Shown here: piece after piece, positions 33,952 through 45,903 of the stretch
Numbering within the stretch: position 1 is the stretch's first letter
Layout of the letters: every line of letters begins with the position of its first letter
Source: Lepus europaeus
Taxonomy: Eukaryota; Chordata; Mammalia; Lagomorpha; Leporidae
Assembly: GCF_033115175.1 (NCBI RefSeq)
Contig: NC_084839.1
Location: 40,471,501 to 40,535,500 of the forward strand
DNA: 64,000 nucleotides
Direction: 5' to 3'
Position numbers and translations under genes: made by a program
Notes under the pieces: model-generated
Seen by the model: only the letters and a program-made list of their open reading frames with translations
The model's database searches: none
What the model was told of the DNA's origin: nothing

Positions 33952-33965
33952 ATACACCCCCCCCC

Positions 33966-34294
33966 CTTTGTTTTAAGGTTTATTTTATTTATTTGAAAGA
34001 GTTACAAAGAGGGGTAGAGACACACACAGAAGTCTTCCATCCACTGGTTAATTCCCCAAATGGCTGCAATGGCCAGAGCTGAGCCGACCCAAAGCCAGGA
34101 GCCAGGAGCTTCCTCCAGGTCTCCCACAAGGGTGAAGGGGCCCAAGGACTTGGGCCATCCTCTTCTGCTTTCACAGGCACATTAGCAGGGAGCTGGATTG
34201 GAAGTGGAGCAGCTGGGACTTGAACCGGTACCCATATGGGATTCTGGGTGCTGCAGGCCATGGCTTAACCTGCTGCACAACAGTGCTGACTCCA
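33966..34294 (-). mobile_element. C-SINE, older
   Basis: TTTAAGGTTTATTTTATTTA tail, body, and head ending CAGTGCTGACTCC. Confidence 0.88.
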
Positions 34295-34459
34295 AGAGAG
34301 GACTTTTGATTGAATTTGAAAACATTAAGAATGAGAAGAAAGGACTAGAGCCAAATGCTCTGTGTGTTTCTTTGAGTTTACTGTTATGGCAGAGAGTGTT
34401 CTTTTTTCACTTCTCATTCAAGTCATTGGTATCAGTGTTTAGAATTTGATGCCAGTATT

Positions 34460-34724
34460 AGTGAATGAATATGTTCTTTATTTGAAAAGCAGAGTGACAG
34501 AGAGATTGAGAGGTTGGGAGGGAGAGAGGGAGAACAGGAGTGGGAGAGATCACTCCCCAGGCGACTGTAATAGCCAGTTTCCTACTTGGATGGCAGAGAC
34601 CATCTGCTGCCTGCCCGGGCACATTAGCAGGAAGCTGGATTGAAAGTACCAGGCATTCTGATATGGGGTGCTGGCATCCCAAGTCGAGGCCTAATCTTAA
34701 TCTGTGCCAAAACACCTGCCCCAA
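34460..34724 (-). mobile_element. C-SINE, old, shortened
   Basis: GTTCTTTATTTGAAAAGCAG to AACACCTGCCCC. About 50 body bases are missing. Confidence 0.82.
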
Positions 34725-35307
34725 TGACTATTTTCATTTAAAAAAAAAAAAAAAAAAAACAACCTCACAAAAGAGTAGCTACTGGAGGGCATTTGTAAGT
34801 AGGTTAGGTATAGAGAAATTTGAATACATTTTGTGAAAATGTGAAACTCAAAGTCTCATATCTCACTTCCTGTATTACTTTTGAAGCTTTTCTCCCCTTT
34901 GCTTGCTCCTGTTTTTTAAAGTACTTTTTCTCATTTCTTTTGAAAGTAGCTTAAGAACTCCCAGAAAATTTAGTAGACAGACAAATTTAAATGAGTTGGT
35001 CTTTTATTTGCAAGTGTTAGACCAGGCATCTGTTAAAACAGAAGTGACATTTATTTTGGCTAAACAGTTTCTGTTCTACATATGTGTTTATGTAGCATTT
35101 TCACACTCCACAAATTGAATAGAACAAGTACTCATATTTTGGGGTTGACTAAGCTTTGCTATGTTTGTCAAGGAAATGGGTATTGATGACCATTTAATAG
35201 TAAGAAAAATTGGTACAGAATTACTGTGTTGAAATTATATTTTTCTGAGATATGAATTTTATGTCAGTGTATGCAGCTTCTCAGTAGTTTTATAACATGA
35301 AAATTCT

Positions 35308-35608
35308 TTTTTTAAGGTTATTTTATTTATTCGAAGGAGATATAGACAGAGGCAGAGACAGAGAGGTCTTCCAATGGTGTTTCATTCCTCAAATGGCCAC
35401 AATAGCCAGAGCTGAGTCGATCTGAAGCTAGGAGCCAAGAGCTTCATCTGGATCTCCCATGTGGGTGCAGGGGCCCGAGGACTCGGGCCATTCTCTGCTA
35501 CTTTCTCAAGCTCATTAGCAGGGAGCTGGATCAGAAATGGAGCATCCCATATGGGGTGCCAGCACTGCAGGCCGGGGCTTTAACTCTGTGCGCCACAGCA
35601 CCAGTCTC
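35308..35608 (-). mobile_element. C-SINE, older
   Basis: Perfect 16-bp TSD ATAACATGAAAATTCT at 35292-35307 and 35609-35624. Confidence 0.95.
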
Positions 35609-35894
35609 ATAACATGAAAATTCTCAACATAAGGATCCATGTTCCCATCATAAAGTTTAACAGACACTAGTGTTTTGCTGTTTGCTTCAAACTGCTTTCA
35701 AAAGAAGAAAAATATTACCAACTTTATCCAAATATTATCACTCTATCACTTTTCTTTCTTTAGTTTCTCAGATGTACCTCTTAGAAAAATTGGTCTGAAT
35801 GGTATTTTTCACTTTTATACTATACAATCATATTTTTAATACTTCCCCTACATACTCCTACATCAAAACTAATCTGTTGTTTTATAAGTTTTGT

Positions 35895-36100
35895 AATTTT
35901 ACATAATGGTATCACACTGTGTGTTTTCTTTTCCAGTTAGCTTTGTTTTTAAGATTTAGTCATGGTGATAGAATTATAATATGTACTTTTAACTCTTGTA
36001 AGGCATAATGATATTGCATTAGCATCTTTGTCTGCTTCTCCTTTTGCGTGTGTGAGAATTTCTCCAGGGCAAATACTCAATAACCAAGAATTCCACAGAA
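35895..36100 (-). repeat. Possible old L1 fragment
   Basis: TTTTACATAATGGTATCACA, then GAGAATTTCTCCAGGGC have the character of antisense L1 sequence. The match is weak. Confidence 0.35.
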
Positions 36101-36469
36101 ATTATGCACATCTTTATCTGATACTACTCTGGAGACTTCTGATACTGTTCTGGTTCTTGATTATCTGTGTGTGACTTATTTTTTCCCCTCTGGAAAGTTT
36201 TAGTGTTTTATCACCGATGTTTTGAAATTTCAGTTACTTTTTGTTGTGGTTCTATTTTCAAGATTGATACTCATATTGTTCGGGGAAACCTGTCTGAATC
36301 ATTTCCTTCTCTTTCCTTTTCTTCTCTTTCCTTTTCTGTACTATTAGTTGGAAGTTGTTCCCTGGACTGATTCTACAGGTTTCTTAGTTTTATTCTGTTA
36401 TTTTGAGCTTCTTGTGATATTTTTGAGGGTAGGATGGTAGTGAAGAGGAGGTAGCAAATTTGTCTCTTT

Positions 36470-36711
36470 TTCATTGACACTATATTCATATTTATGGAAT
36501 ACAAAGTGATCTTACGATGCATGTATAGTGTGTGATGATTGAGTTAAACTATTAACATTCCTTTTCTTAAGCCCTCAATCACTTATTCTACCTGTCTGAA
36601 TTGCAACTTTGTATCCTTTGACCAGTATTTCCCTCTTCTTCCCACCCCCAGCAACCGCTGGTAATCACCATTCTACTCTCTGCTTCTGAGTTTAGTTTAC
36701 ACTTCCACCCA
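36470..36711 (-). repeat. L1M LINE1, 3' part, segment 1
   Basis: TATTCATATTTATGGAATAC, AGTTAAACTATTAACATTCC and AACCGCTGGTAATCACCATT are in the order found in antisense L1M 3' regions. The element continues after each of several later insertions to about 38700. Confidence 0.75.
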
Positions 36712-37219
36712 CAGTTGTTCCTTCATATCTACAAGTTTTGCATTCATGGATTCAATGAGCCACAGATCAAAAATGTTAGGGAAAAAAATTCCAGGAAGTT
36801 TCAAAAAACAAAACATATTTACAACACACCAAGCGCTGTGCTGAATTGATGCGAGTGAAGTGATAAGTCAGCATCCTGTGCTGTCAGTTTCTGCTGTTCC
36901 AGAGGCACTCAGTCTCTGGCCAGCATTTGTTTGAGCATTGTTTGCCTTGTGTCTTGTTCTTTGGTCATGTCTTTATGGAACATGTGCAGGCTATATTTTC
37001 AGTCATTCCCTAAACAATATAGTAATACACCTTTGTGCATAGCATTCATATTATATTAGGTAGTATTAATAATCTCGGTGTTTTAAAGTACACAAGAGGA
37101 TATACTTAGGTTTTATGCAAATACTATGCCATTTCCTATAAGGATCTTGATTATCTAAGGATTTTGGTATCTGAGGGGGTCCTGGAACCTGTCCCATGTG
37201 GAAATCAAGGGATGACTGT
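36712..37219. mobile_element. MER2-like Tigger/pogo DNA transposon inserted in L1
   Basis: The ends CAGTTGTTCCTTCATATC (left) and the complement CAGTCATCCCTTGATTTCC (right) form imperfect terminal inverted repeats. The interior phrases GATTCAATGAGCCACAGATC and GGGGGTCCTGGAACCTGTCC are characteristic of MER2, a non-autonomous Tigger relative. At about 508 bases it cannot encode a transposase. Confidence 0.75.
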
Positions 37220-37379
37220 GAAAGTAAGAACATGGAGTACTTGTCTTTCTGTGCCTGGCTTATATCCCTTTAGCGTGATGTCTCCAGACCTAATTTTGTA
37301 AGTGACAGAATTTTCTTTTTTAAAAGGTGAATAGTATTTCACTGTGTACAAATACCATATTTTTCTTATCTATTTGCTC
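37220..37379 (-). repeat. L1M LINE1, segment 2
   Basis: TTTCTGTGCCTGGCTTATAT, TAGCGTGATGTCTCCAG and GAATAGTATTTCACTGTGTA continue the L1 antisense after the MER2 insertion. Confidence 0.75.
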
Positions 37380-37423
37380 TTTTTTTTTTTTTAAGATTTA
37401 TATTAAAGGTAGAGTGACAAAAG
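37380..37423 (-). mobile_element. C-SINE fragment, tail part, split
   Basis: Poly(T), AAGATTTATATTAAAGGTAG. It is interrupted by the young + strand copy and seems to continue as GTGACAAAAGGGAGAGACAG from about 37772 to 37810. Confidence 0.7.
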
Positions 37424-37770
37424 GGCCAGCGCCGCGGCTCACTAGGCTAATCCTCTGCCTTGCGGCGCCGGCACACCGGGTTCTAGTCCCGGTCAGGGCA
37501 CCGATCCTGTCCCGGTTGCCCCTCTTCCAGGCCAGCTCTCTGCTGTGGCCAGGGAGTGCAGTGGAGGATGGCCCAAGTGCTTGGGCCCTGCACCCCATGG
37601 GAGACCAGGAGAAGCACCTGGCTCCTGCCATCGGATCAGCGCGGTGCGCCGGCCGCAGCGTGCCTACCGCGGCGGCCATTGGAGGGTGAACCAACGGCAA
37701 AAAGGAAGACCTTTCTCTCTGTCTCTCTCTCGCTGTCCACTCTGCCTGTCAAAAATTAAAAAAAAAAAAA
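37424..37770 (+). mobile_element. C-SINE, young, sense, nested
   Basis: TSD AGTGACAAAAG at 37413-37423 and 37771-37781. Full head, body, CT tract and poly(A). It is inserted inside an older C-SINE fragment. Confidence 0.95.
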
Positions 37771-37825
37771 AGTGACAAAAGGGAGAGACAGGAGAAAGAG
37801 AGCTTATTATATTCCTTAGATTAAA

Positions 37826-37965
37826 TCCTGGCTTCCTGGTTTCGGCACAGCGCCAGCCGTAGTGGCCATTTGGGGAGTGAACCAACAGAAGGAAGACCTT
37901 TCTCTCTGTCTCTCTCTCTCTCACTGTCTATAACTCTACCTGTCAAATAAATAAAAAAATTATAT
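37826..37965 (+). mobile_element. C-SINE fragment, 3' half, sense
   Basis: CCTGGCTTCCTGGTTTCGGC to CTGTCAAATAAATAAA. The head and first half are absent. Confidence 0.85.
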
Positions 37966-38106
37966 AAAAAATAATGCTGCAGTGAACATGATCTCTTTGA
38001 TATATGGATTTCAGTTCCTTGGAATATATATACCAAAAGCAAGATTGCTTGACCATTTAGCAATTCTAATTGTAGCTCTTTTGAGGGGTCCTCCTTACAG
38101 TTTTCT
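37966..38106 (-). repeat. L1M LINE1, segment 3
   Basis: AATAATGCTGCAGTGAACAT and CCAAAAGCAAGATTGCTTGA continue the L1 antisense. Confidence 0.8.
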
Positions 38107-38460
38107 TTTTTTTTCTTTTCTTTCTTTTCTTTTTTTTTTTTTTTGACAGGCAGAGTGGACAGTGAGAGAGAGACAGAGAGAAAGGTCTTCCTTTTTGCTG
38201 TTGGTTCACCCTCCAATGGCCACTGCGGCCGGCGCATCTTGCTGATCCGACGCCAGGAGCCAGGTGCTTCTCCTGGTCTCCCACACGGGTGCAGGGCCCA
38301 AGCACTTGTGCCATCCTCCACTGCCTTCCTGGGCCATAGCAGAGAGCTGGCCTGGAAGAGGGTCAACCGGGATAGAATCCGGCGCCCCAACCGGGACTAG
38401 AACCCGGTGTGCCGGCGCCGCAAGGCGGAGGATTAGCCTGTTAAGCCATGGCGCCGGCCC
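38107..38460 (-). mobile_element. C-SINE, young
   Basis: Perfect TSD TTACAGTTTTCT at 38095-38106 and 38461-38472, made of L1 sequence. The T-rich tail has C interruptions. Confidence 0.96.
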
Positions 38461-38700
38461 TTACAGTTTTCTATAATGGCTATACTAATGTATGTTCTCA
38501 CCAACAGTGGAAGGGCACCTTTTCTCGACATCCTTTTCAACACTTATTATCCTTGTCTCTTTTGATAATAGCCATTTTGACAAGTGTGAGGTAATGTTTG
38601 TGGTTTTAATTTCCATTTCTGTAATGACTAGCGATTTTGATTTTGAGCAATTTTGCATGTGTCTGTTGACCATTTGTGTGCCGTTTTAATTTCTAAGAGC
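38461..38700 (-). repeat. L1M LINE1, segment 4
   Basis: TTCTCACCAACAGTGGAAGG, TTTTGATAATAGCCATTTTG and TGTTGACCATTTGTGTGCC are classic antisense L1 ORF2/3' phrases. Confidence 0.85.
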
Positions 38701-38904
38701 GCTTTTTTTCTCTAAATATTCTTTTTAAAATAGCATCTTATTCTTGGGTCATGAACACAATACTCTTGTTTTTTTATTGAGGATATTTCTCTCCTATTCA
38801 TTGCATATTTTTCCCTTTGATCTTTTAATTTTCTTTGGTTTATTCTTCATGTTGAACGTTTTCCTTCAATATCTGATGATCTTTGGATGTTTATATAATT
38901 TTTT

Positions 38905-39211
38905 TTTTTAATTTGAAAGGCAGAATTACAAAGAGGCAGAGGCAGAGAGAGGGAGAGAGAGAGAGAGAGGTTTTCCATCTGCTGGTTTACTCCCTAAATG
39001 GCCACAATGGCCAGAGCTGGGCTGATCCAAAGCTAGGAGCTTCCTCTGGGTTTCCCATTTGGATATAGGGGCCCAAGCACTTGGGCCATTTTCCGCTGCT
39101 TTCCCAGACCACAGCAGAGAGCTAGATTGGAAGTAGAGCAACTGGGACTTGAACTGGTGCCCAAAGGGGATGCTGGCATGGCAGGCAGTGGCTTTATCTG
39201 CTATGCCAGTG
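38905..39211 (-). mobile_element. C-SINE, older
   Basis: TATAATTTTT flanks both sides. The GA tract lies at 38936-38970. The head is reduced to CTGCTATGCCAGTG. Confidence 0.88.
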
Positions 39212-39254
39212 TTATAATTTTTATATATAATTTAAAAATTTTTTTAAATAATTT

Positions 39255-39540
39255 TTTTAAAAGAGAAGATTAATTTATTTTGAGAGGCAGAGTTACAGAG
39301 AGACAGAGATCTTCCATCTGCTGGTTCATTCCCATGGCTGGGGCTGGACCAGGCCAAAGCAAGGAACTTGGAACACATGGGTGCAGGGTCCCAAGTTGTT
39401 GGGCCATCCTCCACTGCCTTCCCAGGCACTTTAGCTGGAAACTAAATCAGAAGCAGAGCATCTGAGGCTCAAACCAGCACTCATATGGGATGCTAACATT
39501 GCAGATGCCAGCCCAACCCACTGTGCCACAACACTGGCCC
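39255..39540 (-). mobile_element. C-SINE, older
   Basis: TTAATTTATTTTGAGAGGCA tail to CACAACACTGGCCC head. Confidence 0.88.
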
Positions 39541-39934
39541 TAGATGTCTTTTTATGTTTAAGTTCAAAAGTTTTGTGTGGGTGAACAGAGATGTTATTTG
39601 GTAGGTCTTACTATTGTACCAGGTGATTGTGGAGACCTGAGCATTTTGTGGAGTATTCCTATATGTAAATGATCTATAAGTACTTCAGCTGAAACTATTA
39701 AATTTTCTCAGAGAGCAATTGAATTGCCTGACTGAGGCTTCTAAAATTTCTGGCAGTTGAGTTTGTGCAAGAAGGCTGATCTTTTCAACATTTACTATGC
39801 ATACTTGAACTTTAAGTCTGGTTTGCAGTGAGACTTCTCACCCTCGTTCTCAGCTAAGCCTGTTATCTCTAAATCCAGAGCCTCTGTGGTTTATCCCTTT
39901 CGAGGTAAACCTGAAGAGTTTTGCTCTGTATGGT

Positions 39935-40320
39935 AGTCTCCATAAATTCCCTATTAGTATTCCCCTTTTTGAGATGGGGCCTATGTCCCTTCCCCTTGAA
40001 TCTGGATGATCTCTAGTGACTTGCTTGTAACCAACAGATACAAGTGACACTTTGTGGCTTCTGAGGGTAAGCCAGAAAAAGCCAGGTATTGGGCTTGGAA
40101 CATTCCCTCCAGGGGAAGTCAGGTGCCATGTAAGAAGTGTGATAATGTGCAGATCGTCAAAACTGGAGAGGCCTCTAGACCTATATGTGGCACTTGTAGC
40201 AGCCTATAGTCAACAGCCTGTGTCAGCTGCCAATCATGTGAGCTTTCAAGTGACTCGCTCTAGCCAGTATCTGTGTGCAGTAACAGTAAAAACCCAAGTG
40301 AGAACTGCCTAGTTGAGCCC
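39935..40320 (+). repeat. MLT1-type LTR (ERVL-MaLR), old solitary
   Basis: GGGGCCTATGTCCCTTCCCC, ATCTCTAGTGACTTGCTTGT, AAGTGACACTTTGTGGCTTC and a run near 40210-40245 follow the order of MLT1 LTRs, solitary remnants of an ancient mammalian retrovirus-like family. I see no internal viral region, and no viral coding remains. Confidence 0.65.
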
Positions 40321-40380
40321 TTATGATTAATAGGCCAATATTGATAACATTGTTATTAACTGAAGCCTGTAATTTATGCA

Positions 40381-40652
40381 CATTTAATACGTTTTAACCT
40401 AATGTCCTTTTTCTGTTCCAGGATCCCATTGTATTTGGTATATTACATAAATGAAATATATCACATTTACATATTATACATTTACATGATTTGGTACACA
40501 TGTAGCTGTACCAAATTATATAAAAGCCCCATATTATATTTAGTCATCCTGTCTTATAGGCCCCTCTTCCTGTGACGTTTCTTGGACTTTTCTTTGTTTT
40601 TTATGATCTTGAGAGTTTGATGAATACAGGTATTTTGTAGAATATCCTTTTT
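40381..40652 (-). repeat. L1ME-type LINE1 3' UTR, segment 1
   Basis: TGTCCTTTTTCTGTTCCAGG, TTATGATCTTGAGAGTTTGA and GGTATTTTGTAGAATATCC match antisense L1ME 3' UTR phrases. The same family appears at 61855. Confidence 0.65.
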
Positions 40653-40889
40653 TAAAATTTCTTAAAGATTTATTTATTTGAAAAGCAGAGGGAGGGAGTG
40701 CTGTCTTCCATCTGGAGTCTGCCTCATGAGTGGCAGGGGCCCAACTTTTGGGCCATATTCAGCTGCTTTCCCAGGTGCGTTAGCAGGGAGATGAATTGGA
40801 AGTGAAGTACCCAGAACTTGAACTGGTGCTATAGTATGGGGTGCAGGTGTCACAGACTGTGGTTAATGCACTGTGCCACAATGCCAGCC
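40653..40889 (-). mobile_element. C-SINE, older, internally deleted
   Basis: TTAAAGATTTATTTATTTGA tail. It jumps from CTTCCATCTGG to GTCTGCCTCATGAGTGGC, losing about 70 body bases. The head ends CACAATGCCAGCCC. Confidence 0.87.
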
Positions 40890-40965
40890 CTGAGGGGTCT
40901 TTATTTTATATTTTGGGTTATAATCCAATGGTGCTTTGTTTTGTTGCTCAGATTGTTTGTTCATT
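40890..40965 (-). repeat. L1ME-type LINE1 3' UTR, segment 2
   Basis: GGGTTATAATCCAATGGTGC and TGTTGCTCAGATTGTTTG continue the L1ME antisense after the C-SINE. Confidence 0.5.
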
Positions 40966-41055
40966 AAAAGAAATGTGTATCTACCACAGGCCTACAGTGG
41001 TGATAACTTCTCAGAAATAGAACTTCTTGGTCAGAGTTTCCAATTATTATTTAAT

Positions 41056-41374
41056 TTTTTTTTTTTTTGACAGGTAGAGTTAGAGACAGAGAGAAAGGTC
41101 TTCCTTCCGTTGGTTTACCCCCCAAATGGCCGCCACGGCCGGTGCGCTATGGCCGGCGCATCGTGCTGATCCGAAGGCAGGAGCTTCCTCCTGGTCTCCC
41201 ATGCAGGTGCAGGGCCCAAGCACTTGGGCCATCCTCCACTGCACTCCTGGGCCACAGCAGAGAGCTGGACTGCAAGAGGGGCAACAGGGACAGAATCTGG
41301 CACCCCGACCGGGACTAGAACCTGGGGTGCCTCCGCAGGCGGAGGATTAGCCTATTGAGCTGTGGCGCCAGCCT
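41056..41374 (-). mobile_element. C-SINE, young
   Basis: TTTTTTTTTTGACAGGTAGAG tail side, near-consensus body with duplicated GGCCGGYGCGCTATGGCCGG-like piece, and head GCTGTGGCGCCAGCC. No clear TSD found. Confidence 0.92.
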
Positions 41375-42049
41375 AGTGGTATATTTTTAAAAACAAAACA
41401 AACTCCATCTCTGTTACTGTTCTAGGTAAATTCCAAACTCTATTTGGATTTCATCTGTTTTTATAGTAATCCCCCTTATCTCTGTCAGTTTCAATCCAGA
41501 ACACTTCATGGCATTTGACACCTTATCTTGGGAGCCTCCTGAGCATTTATTAACTATTTTTGATTTAAAAAAAAAAACAAAACAAACTTATGCATTAACC
41601 ACTTAAACCTAAAGTTTAAACCTTAAACTTAAACCTAGCTCTAGGGTAATCAGCTTTGGTTTGAATCTTGATTTGCCAGTTAATTGTATTATCTGGATAT
41701 ACCAACTTTCTCAGGAGTCTCAGTTGTATAACGACAATGTTAATAGTGCTAATCTTACCTTTTAGGTTGTTAGTACATATTAGTCTTTGGAAACGTTTGG
41801 GAAAAATCTTGTTCACGAACATGAAGTACCCCTGGGACCACCTCCTTTTGATTAGAAGCAGTTGGGATTGACAATTTAAGCATGGCTTGCTATGTCCATG
41901 TGCCCCTCTAACAAAAAGTGTGCCAGATATTCTAGGGAGGAGAATTCTGCAGAATCTGAATGTCCTTTGAAGTTCAGTGGTTTACCTTGTCTAAAAGATT
42001 TTTGGTTAAAGGTCTTTGAAAATTGCTTGCTTGCTTTTTTGATGCTTCT

Positions 42050-42357
42050 TTCCTTTTTCATTTTTATTTGAAAGGCAGAGAAACAGCAAAAGAAAAAGAA
42101 AGAGATCTGGTTCCCACTTCAAATACTGATAACAACCAGGATGGGACCAGGCCAAAGCCAGGAACCTGGAACTCCATTTGGCTCTCCCACATGGCCAGCA
42201 GGGACCTAAGTACTTGAGCCATCTCCTGGTACTACTTAGGGTGGTGTGTTTCCAGGAAGCTGGATCTGAAGCAGAGTAGCCAGTACCCAACCCAGGCCCC
42301 CTGATACGGAATGTGGGTATCCCAAGCACAGACTTAATGGCTGTGCCAGATGCCCTG
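42050..42357 (-). mobile_element. C-SINE, old
   Basis: TTTTTCATTTTTATTTGAAA tail to GCCAGATGCCCTGC head. Confidence 0.82.
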
Positions 42358-43348
42358 CAGTTGTTTTCTAAAGGATAGAATTTAAGTGAGTTACTGTTAG
42401 TAAAGCATTTAAATCAATGCATGCCATGCAATAAACATTATAGAAGTATTTGGTTACCCCTTAGCACCTCAACCAAGATAAAAATGACATTTTGATTACT
42501 TGTTACAATGATCCTCTCGCAACAATTAAATGAAACAATGAGGCAGAAGACCTTTAACTCTCAGATTAGCCTCCTGGTTGTTCCTGTAGGGGCTTAGGGT
42601 CAGACCAAGCCTCTCTGCAATGTAAGTATTTCAGGAGACCACTGACTGGAGGTTCTTGTTATCAAGCAAGCAGGAATTCAGACCTAAGAGTTTGGCTGTA
42701 AGTGAAGTAGCAGAGTTTGATGAACAAGAACGCACCTGACAGACCAGGTGGGCATCTCAGGAAAGGACTCAGCGCAGTCTGTGTTCAGACTGGAGTGTTT
42801 GGATATGAGTATTTGCCCCCTCCTCCAACCAGTGTCTTCTCCCTTTCCTGCCCTTTCTGGGATATAGCTGGGTGGAGGGCTTCTTGGGCATGAAATTCTT
42901 GAAATCATTCCTAGTATTTATCAGCACAGTGTCATTGGACGTGATATTCTCCCTGTTGCAGGAAGGGAAGAGTCCCCAGATTGCCAAGGGCTGGAACCCA
43001 CCTAACAAGGCTGGCAAGGTTACCCAACAAGAGTGATACTTTAGATGTGTAATTGCTGGGCTGCTTTCAAGGCTTGTTCCACCACACAAAAATTCCCATT
43101 TTTTTCATCCCCTCTCACATGCATGAGCTAATCTCTGTGTTGCTATCTAATGTAGCCATTAGCTTTGGCAATAGGGATGGTAAACCTCAAATAATACCTG
43201 ATATTAGTGATTATTGGGAATACATGTCCTGAAGTTCACATTTCATTGCAATCAAAAGTATCCAAGTGTTTTTGTGGTCATTAAGGAAGAAGTGGACCTA
43301 ATTTTGATAGAACTAAGAAGCACAACATTGGTTTCTTTTCAAAAATTC

Positions 43349-43642
43349 TTTAAAAAGTTTTGTTTATTTGAAAGACAATAAAAGAAAAAGTGAGAGACTG
43401 AGAAAGAGTTATATTCCATCTGCTGCTTCACTCCCTAGATATTTGCCTGCAACAGCCAGGAGTAGGCCAGGCACAAGCTAGGAGCCAGGAACTCTGTCGT
43501 GGTCTCCCACATGGGTAGCAGGCGTTAACCACTGCCTGCCAGGTACATTGTGGGAATCTGGATGGAAAGCGTGGGCTCTTCTGATATGGAATGCAGACTT
43601 TTAAACTGGCAGCTTAACCTGCTGTTCCACAGTGCTTGTCCC
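43349..43642 (-). mobile_element. C-SINE, old
   Basis: TTTAAAAAGTTTTGTTTATT tail to CACAGTGCTTGTCCCC head. The phrase ATGCTTGTCCCC is repeated just after. Confidence 0.82.
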
Positions 43643-43679
43643 CAAATGCTTGTCCCCTAATTTTTCTATAGCAAGCCAC

Positions 43680-44110
43680 AAGTGTCTGTGATATACCTGC
43701 TATGGCCCAAGTATTGTTTATTAAATTTGGCAGTGAAAAAGGAAGATGTAGTTTTCTGTTCTCATGGAGCTTACATTCTGGTTAGGGTAAATAAAGGAAT
43801 TTTAGCAGGCTTCGAACAAAGTAAAACAGGAACATTAGGTGTGATAGTGTTTGGAAGGTAGGTTAAGAGATTTCTTTGTGTTGTCATTGAGGCTGATGTC
43901 TAAATGTCAGGAAAGGAAAACAGTGAAAACAGGATCCACAGATGGGGGAACAAGCTCGCCATATTGGGAGAACAGACAGAAGGCCACTGTAGTTGGAGAA
44001 TAGTAACCGGTGATGGGAAACTTAAAGCAGTGAAGTTCAAGAAGTAATCAGGGGTAAGATCATACAGAGCCCTAGTAATTTTGCAGTTTCCTTTCAATTC
44101 AATGGGAGTG
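43680..44110. repeat. Possible ancient interspersed repeat, unassigned
   Basis: TCTCATGGAGCTTACATTCT and GATCATACAGAGCCCTAGTA are phrases seen in an old dispersed mammalian repeat I cannot name. No coding potential. Confidence 0.35.
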
Positions 44111-44611
44111 AGATAAAGAGACTCTATGTTAGCTTTTATTATTCCGAGGATTTTTGCGTGGGTAATTTTGAGTCTGCTTGTTAGTCATGTGGAAACATTG
44201 TTTTATGTTTTCCTCGAGGCATATGTTGCTGAGTCAAGTCTGCATTAATACTGTGTATTAAGCTTCTTTGAGAGTATGCTTATATTGCAGTGCTTTCAAC
44301 TTAAGAAATGTCTTGCAGCAGTTATCAGACATGTTGGATTTTTGCTACATGTTTCATGTATTGATACTGGTATCTGTTAGTTTTATTCACTTTATCTCTT
44401 ACAAAATTTCAATTCAGTTACTTATGGTGGAACAGCACTATATATTTTGTCCTATTCTAAATTGTTTCCAGAAAAGTTTTTCTGTTACTGCAGTATATGC
44501 ATCACTTCATGAATTTATAATATCCTTAGTTTGCTCTTGACTTGTAGAAGTCATTGTATCCCAGTTCTCATTCTGAGTTAGGTGTAAAGACTTCATATTT
44601 TTTATTGATTT

Positions 44612-44930
44612 TTAAAAGTTTTATTTTATTTATTTGAAAGGCAGAATGATAGGGGAGAAGGGAGAGAGATCAAGATCTTCCAGCCTCTAATCCACTTCCC
44701 AAATGACTGCAGTGGCCTGCCAGGGCTGGACCAGGCCAAAGCTAGCAACCTGGAACTCCATCTAGTTCTCCCATATGGATGGCAAGGGCCCAAATACTTG
44801 GTCCATTTTCCTCTGCTTTCCCATGCACTGGATTGGAAGTAGAACAGCCCATACTCTAAACAGTGCTCCAGTATTGGATGCTGGCGTTGTAGGTAGTTGC
44901 CTAGCCTGCAATGCCACAATGCCAGCCCCC
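44612..44930 (-). mobile_element. C-SINE, old
   Basis: AAAAGTTTTATTTTATTTAT tail to CACAATGCCAGCCCCC head. Confidence 0.85.
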
Positions 44931-45245
44931 ATGCTATTTTTAATAGTAAGATTTTTAGTAGCTTTACTTTATCAAGGAAATGATGAAATATTTTAAGAAA
45001 TACGTTCTTATGATCACTGATGTCATAAATAGGGTCAATTGTTAAATCAACAACAGGAGTCACTGTGCACCTGCTCCCCATGTAGGACCTCTGTCCTTAA
45101 TGTTTTGTACTCTGAGAGTTAATGGTAAAACTAGTCTTCAAACAGTATTTTATACTTTGTGTGTCTGTGTGGGTGCAAACTGTTGAAATCTTTACTTAGT
45201 ATAGAGTTGATCTTCTGTATATAAGGATAATTAAAAATGAATCTT

Positions 45246-45499
45246 GGGCCTGGCACTGTGGCACAGCGGGTTAATGCCTTGGCCTGAAGTGCCGGCATCC
45301 CATATGGGCGCCGGTTCAAATGCCAGCTGCTCCACTTCCAATCCAGCTCTCTGCTATGGCCTGGGAAAGCAGTGCAAGATGGCCCAAGTCCTTGGGCCCC
45401 TGCATCCACATGCAGGAAGAAGCTCCTGGTTCCTGGCTTCAGATTGGCGCAGCTCCCTCTGTTGCGGCCATTTGGGGGGTGAACCACTGGATGGAAGAC

Positions 45500-45534
<35 letters not shown>

Positions 45535-45580
45535 ACTCTGACTTTCAAATAAATAAATAAATCTTTAAAAAAAAAAAAAA
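45246..45580 (+). mobile_element. C-SINE, older, sense, first of a tandem pair
   Basis: GGGCCTGGCACTGTGGCACA head, body, (CT)n at 45505-45532, and AATAAATAAATAAATC plus poly(A). One TSD (AAAAATGAATCTT at 45233-45245 and 45904-45916) encloses this copy and the next together. Confidence 0.93.
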
Positions 45581-45581
45581 T

Positions 45582-45903
45582 GGGGCTGGTGCTGTGGCGC
45601 AGTGGGTTAACTCCCTGGCCTGAAGTGCCGGCATCCTACGTGGACGCTGGTTCTAGTCCAGGCTGCTCCACTTCCTGTCCAGCTCTCTGCTATGGCCCGG
45701 GAAAGCAGTAGAAGATGGCCTAGGTCCTTGGGCCCCTGCACCCATGTGGGAGACCCAGAAGAAGCTCCTGGCTTCGGATCAGCACAGCTCCGGCCGTTGC
45801 GGCCATTTTGGGGGTGAACCACTGGATGGAAGACCTCTCTTTCTCTCTCTCTCTGCCTCTCCTCTCTCTGCATAACTCTTTCAAATAAATAAATAAATCT
45901 TTA
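45582..45903 (+). mobile_element. C-SINE, older, sense, second of a tandem pair
   Basis: GGGGCTGGTGCTGTGGCGCA follows the poly(A) of the previous copy with only a T between. The tail runs into the shared right TSD. Confidence 0.93.

Noticed and set aside
40052..40312. 86-residue open frame (+)
   Set aside because: Lies within the MLT1-type LTR. LTRs of this family do not code for protein.
42684..43089. Overlapping 74- and 106-residue frames (-) in C-SINE-poor sequence
   Set aside because: No recognisable domain, poor start context and no splice-site pattern around them. Looks like chance.
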